A DNA stretch of 64,000 nucleotides. It comes from Ailanthus altissimus. Its lineage: Eukaryota > Streptophyta > Magnoliopsida > Sapindales > Simaroubaceae. The stretch's first letter is position 1. Every line of letters begins with the position of its first letter. The position numbers were made by a program, and so were the translations under genes. A model generated the notes under the pieces. That model ran no database searches and was not told where the DNA came from. It saw nothing but the letters and a program-made list of their open reading frames with translations. Below, piece after piece: positions 1 through 11,936 of this stretch. The stretch is taken from positions 1,867,501 through 1,931,500 of the forward strand of contig OX327703.1 of NCBI GenBank assembly GCA_946807835.1. Direction: 5' to 3'.

Positions 1-651
1 TCCTTATTATAAAGGAAACACTTCTTGGATCTCCTCTTTGATTGATTGCTCTTTCTTCCTTGTGCAAGCAATGCTGTTCCACTCTCGGACTCAGTTCAAT
101 GATGTCTTGACGTCATTTATAGTTAAAGACTCATTTTGCATATAGCAGAGTATCCACAAAACTCTCATAGCTCTTTTGCAACGAACTTAATAGGATAATG
201 GCCTTGTCTTCATCCTCAGTCTTGATGCCTAGTTGCTCAAGACTTATGATGTTCTTGTTGAACTCATCAATGTGAGCTCTCAATGAAGTTCCCTCATGCA
301 TTGTCAGCTAATGTAATTTCTTTTTCACAAGAAGTCTATTTGCAAGAGACTTCTTCATGTACAATACCTCGAATCTCTTCCATAGCCCCAAAGCGGTTTC
401 TTTATCACCAACTTCCTTTAATATTTCGTCGCTCAACGCTAAGAATAAAGTGCTGTGAGCATTTTCTTGAAATGTGTCCCAATCTTTCTGCCTGGACTTT
501 GAGATTGTCATCCTATCGCTAGTTGAGGAGTTGGCTTTCTCCAAAACTGAGTCTAGCCTTGCCTTCACTAATAGAGCCCTAACCTTCTTTCTCCAAAGAT
601 TGAAGTCATTCATCCCATTGAATTTCTCTATTTCTTGCTTGATTGCAACAT
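1..651 (-). pseudogene. Copia gag, degraded 5' part of a retroelement running off the left edge
   Basis: The minus strand matches, block for block, the gag of the better-preserved copia element at 59,489-60,498. The start codon lies at 651-649. A missing base just after it shifts the frame, so the readable segment begins at the internal Met of MNDFNLWRKK (613) and runs to 308, where a CAG codon has become TAG. Gag-like sequence continues to position 1 in other frames. The zinc knuckle and protease would lie outside the window or beyond the damage. The product would have been the capsid/nucleocapsid protein of a Ty1/copia element. It is non-functional as read here. Confidence 0.85.
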
Positions 652-687
652 GGTTTAAATACCCTAGTGTGTATTATCGAATCTGTA

Positions 688-699
688 GCTCTGATACCA
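688..699 (-). other. Primer binding site (initiator-tRNA-Met type) of left copia element
   Basis: On the minus strand this reads TGGTATCAGAGC, the usual plant copia primer binding site complementary to the 3' end of initiator tRNA-Met. It sits 3 bases inside the LTR end, exactly as in the copy at 59,440-59,451. It fixes the element's orientation and the inner LTR boundary. Confidence 0.85.
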
Positions 700-702
700 A
701 TT

Positions 703-1520
703 TATTGAGGGAGGAAACGCTCTTCTCCCTCTTAAGGTTATGTTGAAGTGAAGAATTCAAGATTCAACCTAGAACCCTAACCTCTTTACGTAGCGAAATA
801 ACTTGTTAATCAAGCAAAATAGTAAGAATCCAAAGCATAATATAAAAAAGCACAACACAATCTTTACGTGATTCGGCCAATTTCCTACGTCCATGGTGGA
901 TCTAAGGATCCTAACCTCTCTTATTAACTTCTTAGAGATTTTACAAGGAAAACTCAATTTGAAGAACCCTCAAAAGGCTATACTGTTTAGTGAACCCTTA
1001 CTCTACCACGAGCAATGATCACCTAAAGGACGGTTCTACCTTAGCGCACACAAACACTTAGTGTCTACCCAGTTCTTCCCCTCTCTTAGAGTCTCTCTTA
1101 ATACTTGATCTCAACTAAAGTGTTTATATATAGTGTATTTCGTGCCTACTAACCCTATTTCTTATTGGAGTAAGAGTCCACTTGTTTTGAAAGTTTAAAA
1201 CTTCCCAAAATTAGAAATTCTGAACCAAAACGAACATCTTGACGCGTCTGGACGCCGCAGTGCCCAGGATGGTAGTCCAATGCTACGGCGATAGGGTGCG
1301 CACCTCTATTGGCATCCCCGCGTGTTTTCTTAACTTTCTTCGCATGTTTTCTTAGCTTCTTTCGCGTCTTTGAGTCTCGTTTCGCTTTTTTTTCGTGTCT
1401 TACACATCCTAAACTTCTCCATATATATCTCACATATTTTAAACTTCTTGTAACTCTCCACTTTAGTATTCATCTCAATTTTTATTAAATCATTATTATT
1501 AAATTATCAACTTTCCAACA
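703..1520 (-). repeat. Copia 5' LTR (minus orientation)
   Basis: This 818-bp LTR is homologous to those at 6,466-7,308 and 58,592-59,436. On the minus strand it begins TGTTGGAAAG (1,520 downward) and ends CCTCAATA next to the primer binding site. The terminal CA has decayed to TA. A TATA-like segment (near 1,119-1,130) and the remains of the GC-rich palindrome cluster (about 1,240-1,320) are visible but worn. It is the 5' LTR of an element whose body leaves the window at the left. Confidence 0.85.
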
Positions 1521-1539
1521 AAACATAAGATTATTTTTG

Positions 1540-1554
1540 GTTTGAATGATTTAC

Positions 1555-1644
<90 letters not shown>

Positions 1645-2930
1645 AATAATATTTAATTGAAAGCAACTTTCGGTTGCTTTATAAAATATGTTATACGAAG
1701 GAGTGTGATTTTGCCAAAAAAGAGATATTGATTTTAAACTATTCAAATTCACTTTTGACATTTCAAATAACAATCCCTAACGGCCCTTAGAAAGCTATAC
1801 TCTTTTTGTTTGATAAAGTTTTAGTTCTTGTCGTCCCCAATACATTATATATTATTGTATGTACACAATAATTTTCATTTTTTTTTAATTTAATATTCAG
1901 GTAAGGATGTGATGCAACATATTTTACATTTTCTTAAATTTGACATTATCGTTTTACAAAAATAAAAGGACTTTAAAAAATATATAAATAAAAAAAATAC
2001 ATTTGTCTTTTCCTTTTTTTGAAAGGAAAAAATCCGACTTATCAATTATACATTTGCTCCCTAAAAATAGCTCAACTAGTCGTGAATTTATTTTTCGCTC
2101 ACGACCATCTAAGTTCGAGTAAATAAATGGTAAATGTTGGTTTTTGATAGGTAAAATTTTTCATTTCCATTGCATGGTTTGCATAAACACTTTCTGATTT
2201 ATTTTTTTAAAATAAATTTGTTCGATCTCAATGACAATGGTATTGCATATTAGAACATAAAAGACTGATTTGATGGAATAGTCTATATGAACCAATTATG
2301 TTTTATTTCACATATCTTTGTAGACTTTTCTTCTTATAACAAGATAAAGAGTTCTTGACATGTCCATTGATTTATTTACTCTAACCATTTAAAAGAGATC
2401 GTAAGACTAAATTAGCCTTCTTCTAGTAATCAAATCTGAAGTACTAACAAGATATTATTCTTATTTTACACAAATCTTAAATAATTAAGTAAGCAAAATT
2501 AAATTTTAAAAAATTAAAAATCAACTCAACTATAAAAGGGAATTTTCGAAAGAAATTAGAAAAACACTTGAAATTAAGAAGCTCGTCACTACAAGTTCAT
2601 AATCCACATTGAATTTATCTTTGTTTGCCTTCCATATATAATTCACCTTAGGATAACATATAGTTTTCCTTTATAATAGACCATTATGGTAATTTCGACT
2701 AAAACTTAAATAATTAAGAAATTTATTAAAATAAATCCTACTAAAATAAGGTATTATAAAATAGACTACACTAATTTTGACTTATACTTGTTCTAAATTA
2801 GTCATGATTAGTTAGATGGACTACATGTATAATGAATAAGCCTATTTTCTTGGATAAATCTAGAATTAATTAGCAAATATATAGTTAGTTTGGGTTTATA
2901 TGATTATTTGGTATGAATATAGAGTCCCAA
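1540..2930 (+). repeat. Duplicated intergenic block, copy A1
   Basis: This AT-rich block has no gene. Successive segments match the block at 6,235-8,300 in the same order and orientation: the segment before 1,740 matches 6,240-6,390, 1,790-1,980 matches 6,390-6,465 plus 7,309-7,420, 2,270-2,390 matches 7,738-7,855, and 2,810-2,925 matches 8,145-8,270. Once the solo LTR is discounted the offset is about 4.6-4.7 kb throughout, as expected for an old tandem duplication. Shorter related pieces recur at 3,990-4,230, 9,010-9,115 and 9,655-9,810. Confidence 0.7.
1557..1642. repeat. Compound (AT)n(AG)n microsatellite
   Basis: There are 32 AT dinucleotides (1,557-1,620) followed by 11 AG dinucleotides (1,621-1,642). 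The paralogous block near 6,245-6,270 has only a short AG/AT stretch at the same place, so this expansion probably followed the block duplication. Confidence 0.95.
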
Positions 2931-2989
2931 TGACGATTTACCGACAATAATGCAACCAAAACAAAAAATTTAACATGTATAAATAATTC

Positions 2990-3500
2990 TTTGAAATTAT
3001 CAAATTCCTCTTGTTTTATTGCCTATTTACCAATTACCCCCTTTATATTTATATATTACTCCAACACTCTCCTTTTGTTAAGATGGTAGTGTTTAAAAAT
3101 CATTTTTTTTTAAAGAATAAAATGGTATTTCACATGATTATCAATTAAAATGCTAGCACATCACTAAAAGAAAGATATAGGTCTAAAAAACTTACATATT
3201 AATCGTTATTAATTAATTACATTTCTAAAACTTTATTTTAGCATTTTATAGTATTAGATGACCGTTGATTATTGATAAAATGTTTTAAGATAATATAAGA
3301 AGTTTGAGATTTGAAGCTCACATTATAAAAAGGGGGGGGGGGGGGGGGGGGGGGCTTAATTTATGTTTTATGCAATAAAAAAATAAAATTAAAAAACTTG
3401 TATATTGATGACTTTTCCCTTTAGATTAGTAATAAGTCTTTGATATACAAGCCTTGATGTCTTGATTTAGAAAGTTATAGGCTATTCTCACTGGATAAAG
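2990..3500 (+). repeat. Duplicated intergenic block B1
   Basis: This stretch matches 10,090-10,580 in the same order, including the run after the G tract that reads toward GACTTTTCCCTT and the TAAGTCTTTGATA motif. Part of the same block recurs at about 11,170-11,260. No coding sequence is visible. With copies A1/A2 it shows that the DNA upstream of the receptor kinase grew by repeated duplication. Confidence 0.65.
3332..3354. repeat. Poly-G tract, 23 bases
   Basis: An uninterrupted run of 23 G in very AT-rich DNA. The paralogous position in the block at 10,380-10,450 carries a mixed purine segment (AGAAGAAGAAAGG) instead. The exact length may be unreliable because homopolymers are prone to sequencing error. 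Confidence 0.9.
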
Positions 3501-6234
3501 TTTTTCAGAATACAATAACTTTTTGACATTAATAAAAGAAAAAAATTGTTTGTCTTTTTTTTTTTAAATAGTTTGTTTAAACATCGGAGAAAAAAACTCT
3601 TAAGAGAGAGAATAGATAGTTAGAGAGAGCTTAAATATTGGGTGGCAAAGAGAGTGATATAGAAGTGTTTGGATAATGTGTATACAAGAAAACATTGATA
3701 AATCATTTAAAAGAGTTTATCTATTATTGAATTTTTTGATTATTTTTTGTGTTAAATATTTGAGATATGAGAGTTTTTTGTGAATTAATTAATAAAATTA
3801 AATACTAGGATCAAGTGATTCACCGTAAACATAAACGTCTGTTGTCGAACTATGCAAATTACTTGTACTTTATTTTTTTCTTTTATCTCTTGTGTGTAAT
3901 TTTTTATTTTTATTCTTAATTACTTGTAAGTAAAAGTCTTTCGAAAAATTTTTAAATATTTTTAGAATACATACTAAAAATCTCAACATCCCTAATACAT
4001 TATATATTATTACCTATGCACTATATATATTTTAAATAAAATACATATATTTTTTTTTTCAATTTAATGGTTAGATAAGAATTATATATGATTTTTAAAA
4101 ATTTAAAACTAAAGTGCATCCGATAAAACATACGAGGACTGATTTGATGAAATGGTTCATATGAACCAATTCTTTTTTTATCCACATATCATTATTATAG
4201 AATTTTATTTCTTTGCAAATGCATTGATAGGTAAAAAAAGTTAACCGTTGCAAGTGAAAATGCATTAAGAATATTAATTATTATGATTGTAAATGCATTG
4301 ATTGAGAGATAAAAAATCAACCATTACAGGTGCAAGTGTGTTGAGAGATTTTATATTAAAAAAATAAAGAAAGAAATAGAAACTAGCCCTTAAAAAGAAT
4401 CAAAATGCTCTAAGAAGGATTGTAACTTAGCTCTGATACTACGTGAGAAAAAATAAACGCAGCGAAAAAATAAAGAAAAATAAGAAAAATTGTAAAACTT
4501 ACATCTTTACTATATTGTGTTGTATTAGAAATGATATAAAATAAGCTTTTATATAAACTTTAGATTAACATAAATAAGAAAACATAAATATATATAAAAA
4601 AAATCAAATATAACCTATTAATTATAAAGATTATTATCATCAATACTCTTAAAATATAGCTTAATTACAACAATACCCACAAATGGTTGCCGGTGCAAGC
4701 AGGCAAATTGCCTCTCGAACACGAGACCATTTTAACCGCCTGGACTGGCGGCCAGATGTAGCCGACTATTTGGTTAGTTGTATTATTTGTTTTTAAAAAA
4801 AATATTATATTAATTTATTATATTAATTTTTTTTTTTTTTGTGAATTTTAAAAATTTATAGGGAGGATATGAGATTACTCTTAGATCTATCAATTTTAAT
4901 AATAAATTTATAACGATTGAACATTCATACTTATTTTAATACAAAAAAAATTGAGTACTAATTTTAATTTTTTAAATTTATAAATATTGTTATAATTAAA
5001 TTATACTTCAAAAACATTAATAATAATATTCTTAATTATAAAATATATATAATATAAAATAATTATCTTAATTTTTTTTTATATCTTTAATAATACCCGT
5101 TAGTTTTTCGCTTCCTAAAAGCTTTAGATTGAAAACAAGTTTTAGAATTTTGGCACTGAACTGTATAATCAACTAATTATGGAACGTGTCAGTTGAAAGA
5201 GAAATGAATATCCTTGCATTAAATAGCACAAAATCCCTATTTTTTTAATAGTATGACTTAGGTTAAGGGTGTATGACTGCAGAGGCAAGCGTCTAGGTGC
5301 TTTTTAGAAAGATTTCTTATTCTTTGAGATTATAAATTATTTATAATAGCGCAATGACCATTTAAATTTAAATTGCGGGTTAAAGTTTAAAAGTCAAAAA
5401 GTAAGTGCCAAAGTTTCTATCGTAGAGGGTCAGACTGACAGAATTAAAACTTCAAACTTGTTAGATTTTTGGCAAGAAATCTTTAATTAACTAATTATGG
5501 AACATGTCAGTTGAAATGGAAATGATATAGCCTTGTATTAAATAGCACCTGTTAATTATGTGCTAGAAAATTATCTTGTTATGTAGAAAGTAGTAAAATC
5601 ATTTTATTATATCAAAGTAACTATAAAGACATTTATTATTTATACATAATGTAAAAATTTGATTAAAAATCATCCATAATCTTAAGTGAACTAAAATTTT
5701 ATACTCTAAAAAAAATAAGACTTTATAAAATAGTATTCTAATTTATATCTAAGATGAAATAAGATTTTTTAACTAAATTTTTCTAGGTTTAGAAATAATT
5801 AAGACATTCAAAATTTATATAAAAAATTTCAATTGACTTTTAAATACATTATAAGAAGTCTTAATGATATTTTAGTGATTATAATAAATTTTAGTGATTC
5901 ATAATAAAAGAAAAATCCTAGATTACTAAGAAAGAGAGTTCTTGAATTCTTTCTTATAAAATAAATATTTTTATTAGTGCTTTATGATTTAATAATAAAA
6001 TAGTGAAATTTTGATCCATCGTGAATGTAGACAAATTTATTTCTTAATTATTTGTTGCCGTTTAATACAATGAAAGAAAAAAAAACAAATTAGAAGAAGC
6101 CAAAAAAATGCAATATTGTAAATTTTCGCCTTTCATGGAGCTGCTTGAGTGGTTATTTTATTAGAAGTAAAAATAATAATCTTATTTCCTCAGGTAAATC
6201 AAGAAGTAAATAGCAAATATAAGGTTATTTTGGG
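3501..6234. other. AT-rich intergenic DNA, no gene seen
   Basis: No supported ORF. It contains a worn segment near 4,430-4,470 that reads CTCTGATACTACGTGAG and resembles the primer-binding-site flank of a minus-oriented copia element. There is an isolated GC-richer patch at about 4,680-4,770 of unknown origin. A local duplication of about 85 bp (around 5,145-5,230 and 5,470-5,550) shares the segment CTAATTATGGAAC. Confidence 0.6.
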
Positions 6235-8300
6235 TTTTATGATTTACAGAGAGATATATTTATACAAATATATTTAATTGAAAAACCGATTCTCAATATT
6301 AAATTTTGAAAACAACTTTCGCTTGCTTCTTAAAATATGTTATAAGAAGGAGAGTGATCTTGTCAAAAAGAGATTTTGAAATCCCTAAGAAAGTTATAAT
6401 ATTTTTGTTTGATAAAGTTTTAATTATTGTCATCTCCAATACATTACATATATATTATATGTATATTATTAAAAAAATTAATAATTTAATAATTTTGGTT
6501 GGATAAGAATTGAAATGAATATTAAAATAAAGAGTTACAAAAAATTTAAAACGTGTGGAACGTGTATGAAAAAGTTTAAGATATGTGAGATACGAAGAGA
6601 GAAGCGAAACGGGACTCAAAGATGCGAAAGAAGCAAGAAAATACGGATAGGTATGCAGGGCTGAGCGCCGCGGCACCCAAGACAGTAACCCAGTGCCGCA
6701 GCGCTAGGCGCAATTTTGTCCAGCGCCTAGGGACGAGCGCCGCAGTGCCAGAATGGGTGAAAAAGTCCGTTTTGGTTCGAAATTTTGAGTTTTAAAAAAT
6801 TTTGGACTTCTAAAACAAGTGGACTCTTACTCCAACAAAGAATAGAGTTAGTAGTCACGAAATATACCATATATAAACACTTATAAACCCTTGATTTCAG
6901 ATTAAGCATTGAGAGAGACTCTAAGAGAGGGGAAGAATTAGGTAGACACTAAGTACTTGTGTGCGCTATAGTAAAACCATTGTTTGAGTGATCATTGTTC
7001 GTGGTAGAGTAAGGGTTCACTAAACGTTTAGGTCCTTTTGAGAGTTATTCATTGGATTTTTCTTATAAAATCTTTAGAGGGTTATAATAAAAGAGGCTAT
7101 GATCTTTGGATCCACCGTAAACGTAGGCAATTGACAGAACCACGTAAGATTGTGTTGTGCTCTTTTGTTTTCTACTTTGAATTCTTGTTATGTTTGTTTG
7201 ATTGACAGGTTATTTCGCTATGCAAGGAGATTAAGATTTTATGCTGAATTTTAAGTTCTTCGCTTCAACATAACCTCAAGAGGAAGAATGACATTTTTCT
7301 CCTTAACATATACAATAATTTTCATTTTTTTATCATTTAATGCTGAGATAGGGATGCGATGCAACATATTTCACATTTTCGTAAATTCAACATTTTGTTT
7401 TACAAAAATAAAGGTAATCTAATAAAAAATAAAAGAAAAAATATGTCCGTCTTTACTTTTCTAGAAAAGAAAAAATCCAACTTATTAGTTATCGTTTTAG
7501 TTGTATTCATCGCATGGGTTATTATCATTTTGGTCGTGAATATATTTTTCTCTCATGATCATCTAAATTTAAGTAAATAAAGAGTAAAGATTGATTTTTA
7601 ATATGTGAAAATTTTCATTTTCATTTAATTTTTTAAAAAAAATAAAATGATGTATTGTTTATTCTTTTTATAACAAAATATGATGCATTAAATTAATTAA
7701 TAAATCTACTCCGGAGATCTTGACCCCAAATGAGCTGCGTGTTTTGATAGAATGGTTCATATGAACTAATTATGTTTTATCCACGTATTATTATAGACTT
7801 TTTTTTTATGACAAGATAAGAGATCTTGATACGTCCACTAATTTATTCACTCCAAATATTTTTGAATAATAAACATTTTATATATCAATCAAAAGATTCC
7901 CATAATCCTAAGATTAAATGAACCTTCTGTGTCTTGTCCACCTCTGCTATTTGTCTTTCACATTGACTTGTTGACCTCAAGTCAACTTGATTCACTCATT
8001 TCCTTTGGTCTGGCTGCCAGCTTGTTTGCCTTCCATAATTCACCTTGTGTTTGTCATCTCTGTACTTTGACATCGCTACATATATCACTTCTATACAAAT
8101 AAGTTATTATAAACTACTTGTTCGAAATTAATCATGGTTTGTTAGATGGACTACAAGTATAAAGAATAATCCTATTTTATTAGATAAATCTAGAATTAAA
8201 TAGTAAATATAAGGTTAGTTTTGGATTTGTATGATTTATATAGAGATATATATGTACATAAACATATTAATTGAAAATCTACTTATCAAAATTAAATTTT
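6235..8300 (+). repeat. Duplicated intergenic block, copy A2 (split by solo LTR)
   Basis: Paralog of 1,540-2,930, in the same order and strand. Removing 6,466-7,308 restores continuous alignment with copy A1, so A1 acts as an empty-site reference for the LTR insertion. The short reading frames inside (for example 7,359-7,580) are not preserved in A1 and are not called as genes. Confidence 0.7.
6466..7308 (+). mobile_element. Solo copia LTR
   Basis: This 843-bp sequence is homologous along its length to the LTR at 58,592-59,436. It contains the TATATAAAC promoter segment (about 6,869-6,878) and a mutated form of the GC-rich palindrome cluster (about 6,660-6,760). Host sequence continuous with copy A1 resumes on both sides, and no gag, primer binding site or second LTR adjoins it. 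This is therefore a solo LTR left by LTR-LTR recombination. TATA flanks both ends, a possible remnant of the 5-bp target duplication. The 5' terminus has decayed from TGTTGG to TTATTA. Confidence 0.85.
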
Positions 8301-11300
8301 GAAAAGCTACTCTCCTTTGCTTTTTTTTTTTCACTTATATTTATCCCAATATATTTTTATTTTTCTTTTTAATTAACATTCATATAGAATGTAAAGGAAA
8401 AAATTCACATTTTCTTGAATTTATTTATTTTTTCGTTTTTTAATAATCAAGGGAGTCCAAAAAATAAAATGAAAAAAAAAATTCCCTTCTCTCTATTTTT
8501 CTTTTTGAAAGGAAAAAACCCCCACTTGTCAATTATCATTTTAGTTTTATCAATACCATGGCATATTCTTTTCCTCTTATTCAGATCATTAAATTAATTA
8601 ATAAATCTACTTTAAAGATCTTGACTTAAAATGAACAATGTCATTGTGTAAGCTCTTTTTTAAAATTATTTTGAAAGCCAATCACCCTATTATCCTAGTG
8701 CTAAGTTCGAATTCGGATGTAATCCCTCCAATTTCATAGAAGTTAGAGGAGTTTCTCTACTAACATAGAGGGTGTGAGTTATAATTTTTCGCTGCACAAA
8801 GAATATCAAAGTTGTGACTTGATTGATGTCATAGGGATGTTAAATTGAAGTGCATGACTTAATATCCCTTAATAAAAAATTTAATAATTATAAATAAATA
8901 AAATGCTTTGGACTTGGGATTAGCAAGTTTACTTGAAAAGTCTTGATTTGGAAACCATAAGTATTATTCTTGTCTTACATAATGCATCTGATATAACTAA
9001 CATGCGAGGAATGATTAAATGGAATGGTCTATATGAACCAATAACCTTTTATCCACATATCAATATAGACTTTTTTCCTTATAACAAGACGAGATCTTGA
9101 CACGTCCATTAACTTATTAACCCGAAGGTGAAAAAAAAAATTAAGTACTTGCTTGAAGCTGTTCATCGTCTATTTGAGGTAAACAATTTGGTTACTCCTA
9201 GTTTATAATTGAAGATTATCATTTTGATCATCTATTATGAAGTTTGCTATTAGGATTTTGTTACGTGTGTTTATTAATGAGTACTTTGCTAGAGTTGTTG
9301 ACGATTATTTATTTGAGGAAGACAGTTTGGCAGTCTTAGTAGATTGTGCTTATTTTATTAGATTTTTCAATTAATCATGAAAAGGTTAACTCACATATAA
9401 TAATGAAGAGGATGCAATTCATCAATAGAATCCATAATTTATAGCTTAAACAAATTAAGATAATAAACAAGATGATATTCTTGTCCGTAAATTAAGGCCA
9501 AAGCATGAAAAATATAAAAGTTATAACAGAGAAAACTTCTAAATTAAGGGCATTACTATTTTATTTATAGCAATAAAACATCTCTCTGCAATTTATCTTG
9601 GTGATTTAAAAAGTCAGATCAGATTATTTATGTTTTAGCAGTTGCATGTCGTCCCTAATGTGCTATATATTATTATATTGTCTTCTCTAATATGTTATAT
9701 ATTATTATATTTACAAATTATATATGGTAAATATGTATTTTTTTTTTCAATTTAATGTTCTGATAAAGATATGATGCAGCAATTTAACATTTTCTTTTTT
9801 TGAAAGAGAAGCATCTGACTATTAAACACGATTAACAACTCAAATTAATGAGTGAAAAATAATGCCGGACAACAAATGATCATGACATATTCTTTTTCTT
9901 GTCAATTAATTAATAACTCTATTTTTAGAGGTCTTGATTAAGGTTAGACACGGTTCGATTCTATATTCTATATAATCAAAATTAAAATTCTTATTTTGCT
10001 CATTTTTTTTATGGCAAAAGAAATTGTGATATATTCTAAACTAAAATTTTAGATTCTTAAATAACTAAATAATCAATTTATGAAATATATAATTTTAGGA
10101 AATTACCAATTTCCATATGTTGAATTGCCTATTTACTAATTACTTCCTTTGTATATTACCCCAACACTCTTCATTCGTTAAAACTGTAATATTTGAAAAC
10201 TAATTTTCAATAACAAAATGATATATTATATTGATTATCAATTAAAAAACTCACCTCACACATCACCCAAAAGCAAGATATTTGCTTTAAAAAAATTATG
10301 TATTCTAATTAATTACATTTCTAAAACTTTATTTTTGCTTTTCGTAATATTAGATTACGGTTGGTTTAATTGATAAAATATTTCGAAATAATACAAGAAG
10401 TTTGGGATTTGAAACTTACATCAATGAAAGTAGAAGAAGAAAGGTATAATTTATGTTTTATGCAATAAAAATAAAATTAAAATTGAAAAAACCCAGCATA
10501 TCGATGACTTTTCCCTTAGATTAGTAGTAAGTCTTTGATACAGAAGTCTTGACGCCTTCATTCAGAAAGCTACACTATTCTCTCCAGACGAAACACAAGG
10601 ACTGATTTGACACAAATAAAAAGAATAAATCTGTCATTTTTTTTAAAAGGAAAAATATGACTTGTCGATTATCATTTTAGCTATATTCAATATTCATAGC
10701 CAGACATTTAGAAGAAAAAATATGTTTTATATATATATATATATATATAACATATTAAGTGTAGTATGGCTGATAATGAATGCATTTCAATCTACGATCA
10801 TCTGACTCGAGTATAAATAAAGAAATTGATATTTAGTGAATTAAATTTCTCATCCACATTTAAATTTAAAAAAAAAAAAATAGGTATATTCTTTTCCCCT
10901 TATACAGGGCCTTAAATTAATTAATAAATTAATTTTAGACGTCTTAACTCAAAATAAAATATGTAATTTGCACAAACTCTTTTCTTATGTTTTTTTTTTA
11001 AATGAATCTCAATCACATTAGGGGACAGTATTTAGAAGTGTAACACTATATGCTAATGAATTGCAATTTTTATTCGTAATATAGTAGTATTGCAATTTTT
11101 TTTCTTTGTCTTTCCTTTTTTTCTTATTAATTTGAGAAATAGTGATAATTTTCAAAGAAAAAAAAAGCATATTAATGACTTTTCCTTTTTGATTAGTAAT
11201 CGCTCTATGATAGAAAAAGCCTTTGACACTTTCATTAAGAAAGTTAGATTATTCTCGTTCACAAAATTTCTTAAAATATAAGGACTTATTTTAATGAGAA

Positions 11301-11800
11301 GTTTCGTAGTAATAGCATATTTATGACTTCTTGATTTACAAAGCCAAATTATTCTTGTCGGACAATGTTTTAGTTGTTGCCGTCCCAAATACGCCAGACT
11401 TTTCTTGTTCTACAATGTTTAGTTGTTGTTTTTGTCCTTAATATGTTATATATATATATTAAAAATAAAATCAATTTACTAAACCAAAATAAATCTATAA
11501 AAACATTTATCAGTTATACACAAAATATAAAGTTGTGATTCCAAATCAAGAGTAAAACTTTTCTCCGATTTCCTAATATCCTCTCTGTTATTGAAAGAAT
11601 AAAAATGAAGTAACAAAAGAAAACATTGACAGGCAACTGCAATAATATCATGCAATAATATCAAACTTTAGGTGTTTCATGTCGTACCTAATACGTTATA
11701 TATTAGTCTTTTCTTTGTAATGACAAGTTTATTTTAGACGTCGTTCACGCATGCATTGACTTGTTTATCACATGCAACTCATGATTCACTCATTTGCTTT
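8301..11800. other. AT-rich intergenic DNA with diverged repeat pieces
   Basis: No gene is supported. Pieces related to the upstream blocks recur at 9,010-9,115, 9,655-9,810, 10,090-10,580 and 11,170-11,450. A short (TA)n tract lies near 10,728-10,750. The segment at about 11,745-11,825, immediately upstream of the receptor kinase, resembles 7,945-8,030 (both carry CACTCATTT and a following TTTGGTXTGGCT-like run). This suggests the older copies once lay in front of other receptor genes. Confidence 0.55.
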
Positions 11801-11811
11801 GGTGTGGCTTC

Positions 11812-11818
11812 TATAAAT
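11812..11818 (+). promoter_or_regulatory. Putative TATA box of the LRR receptor kinase
   Basis: TATAAAT lies about 120 bp upstream of the start codon at 11,937, with a pyrimidine-rich leader between. This spacing is normal for a plant gene with a leader of about 90 bases. The call rests on motif and position only. Confidence 0.5.
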
Positions 11819-11936
11819 TTGGCTCTCATCTTACTTCCTTACTACAACATCCTTAATTATATGTTTTTTTAAGCCTAAAAATCAAAAACTTAATTTTCAT
11901 CTAAAATCACCTTAGTTTTTCTTTGTTGTCATCTCA

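Noticed and set aside
2080..2125. TAGCTCAACTAGT followed by AAGTTCGAGTA, resembling a tRNA-type promoter
   Set aside because: Part of the diverged duplicated block. No complete SINE body, tail or target duplication could be defined.
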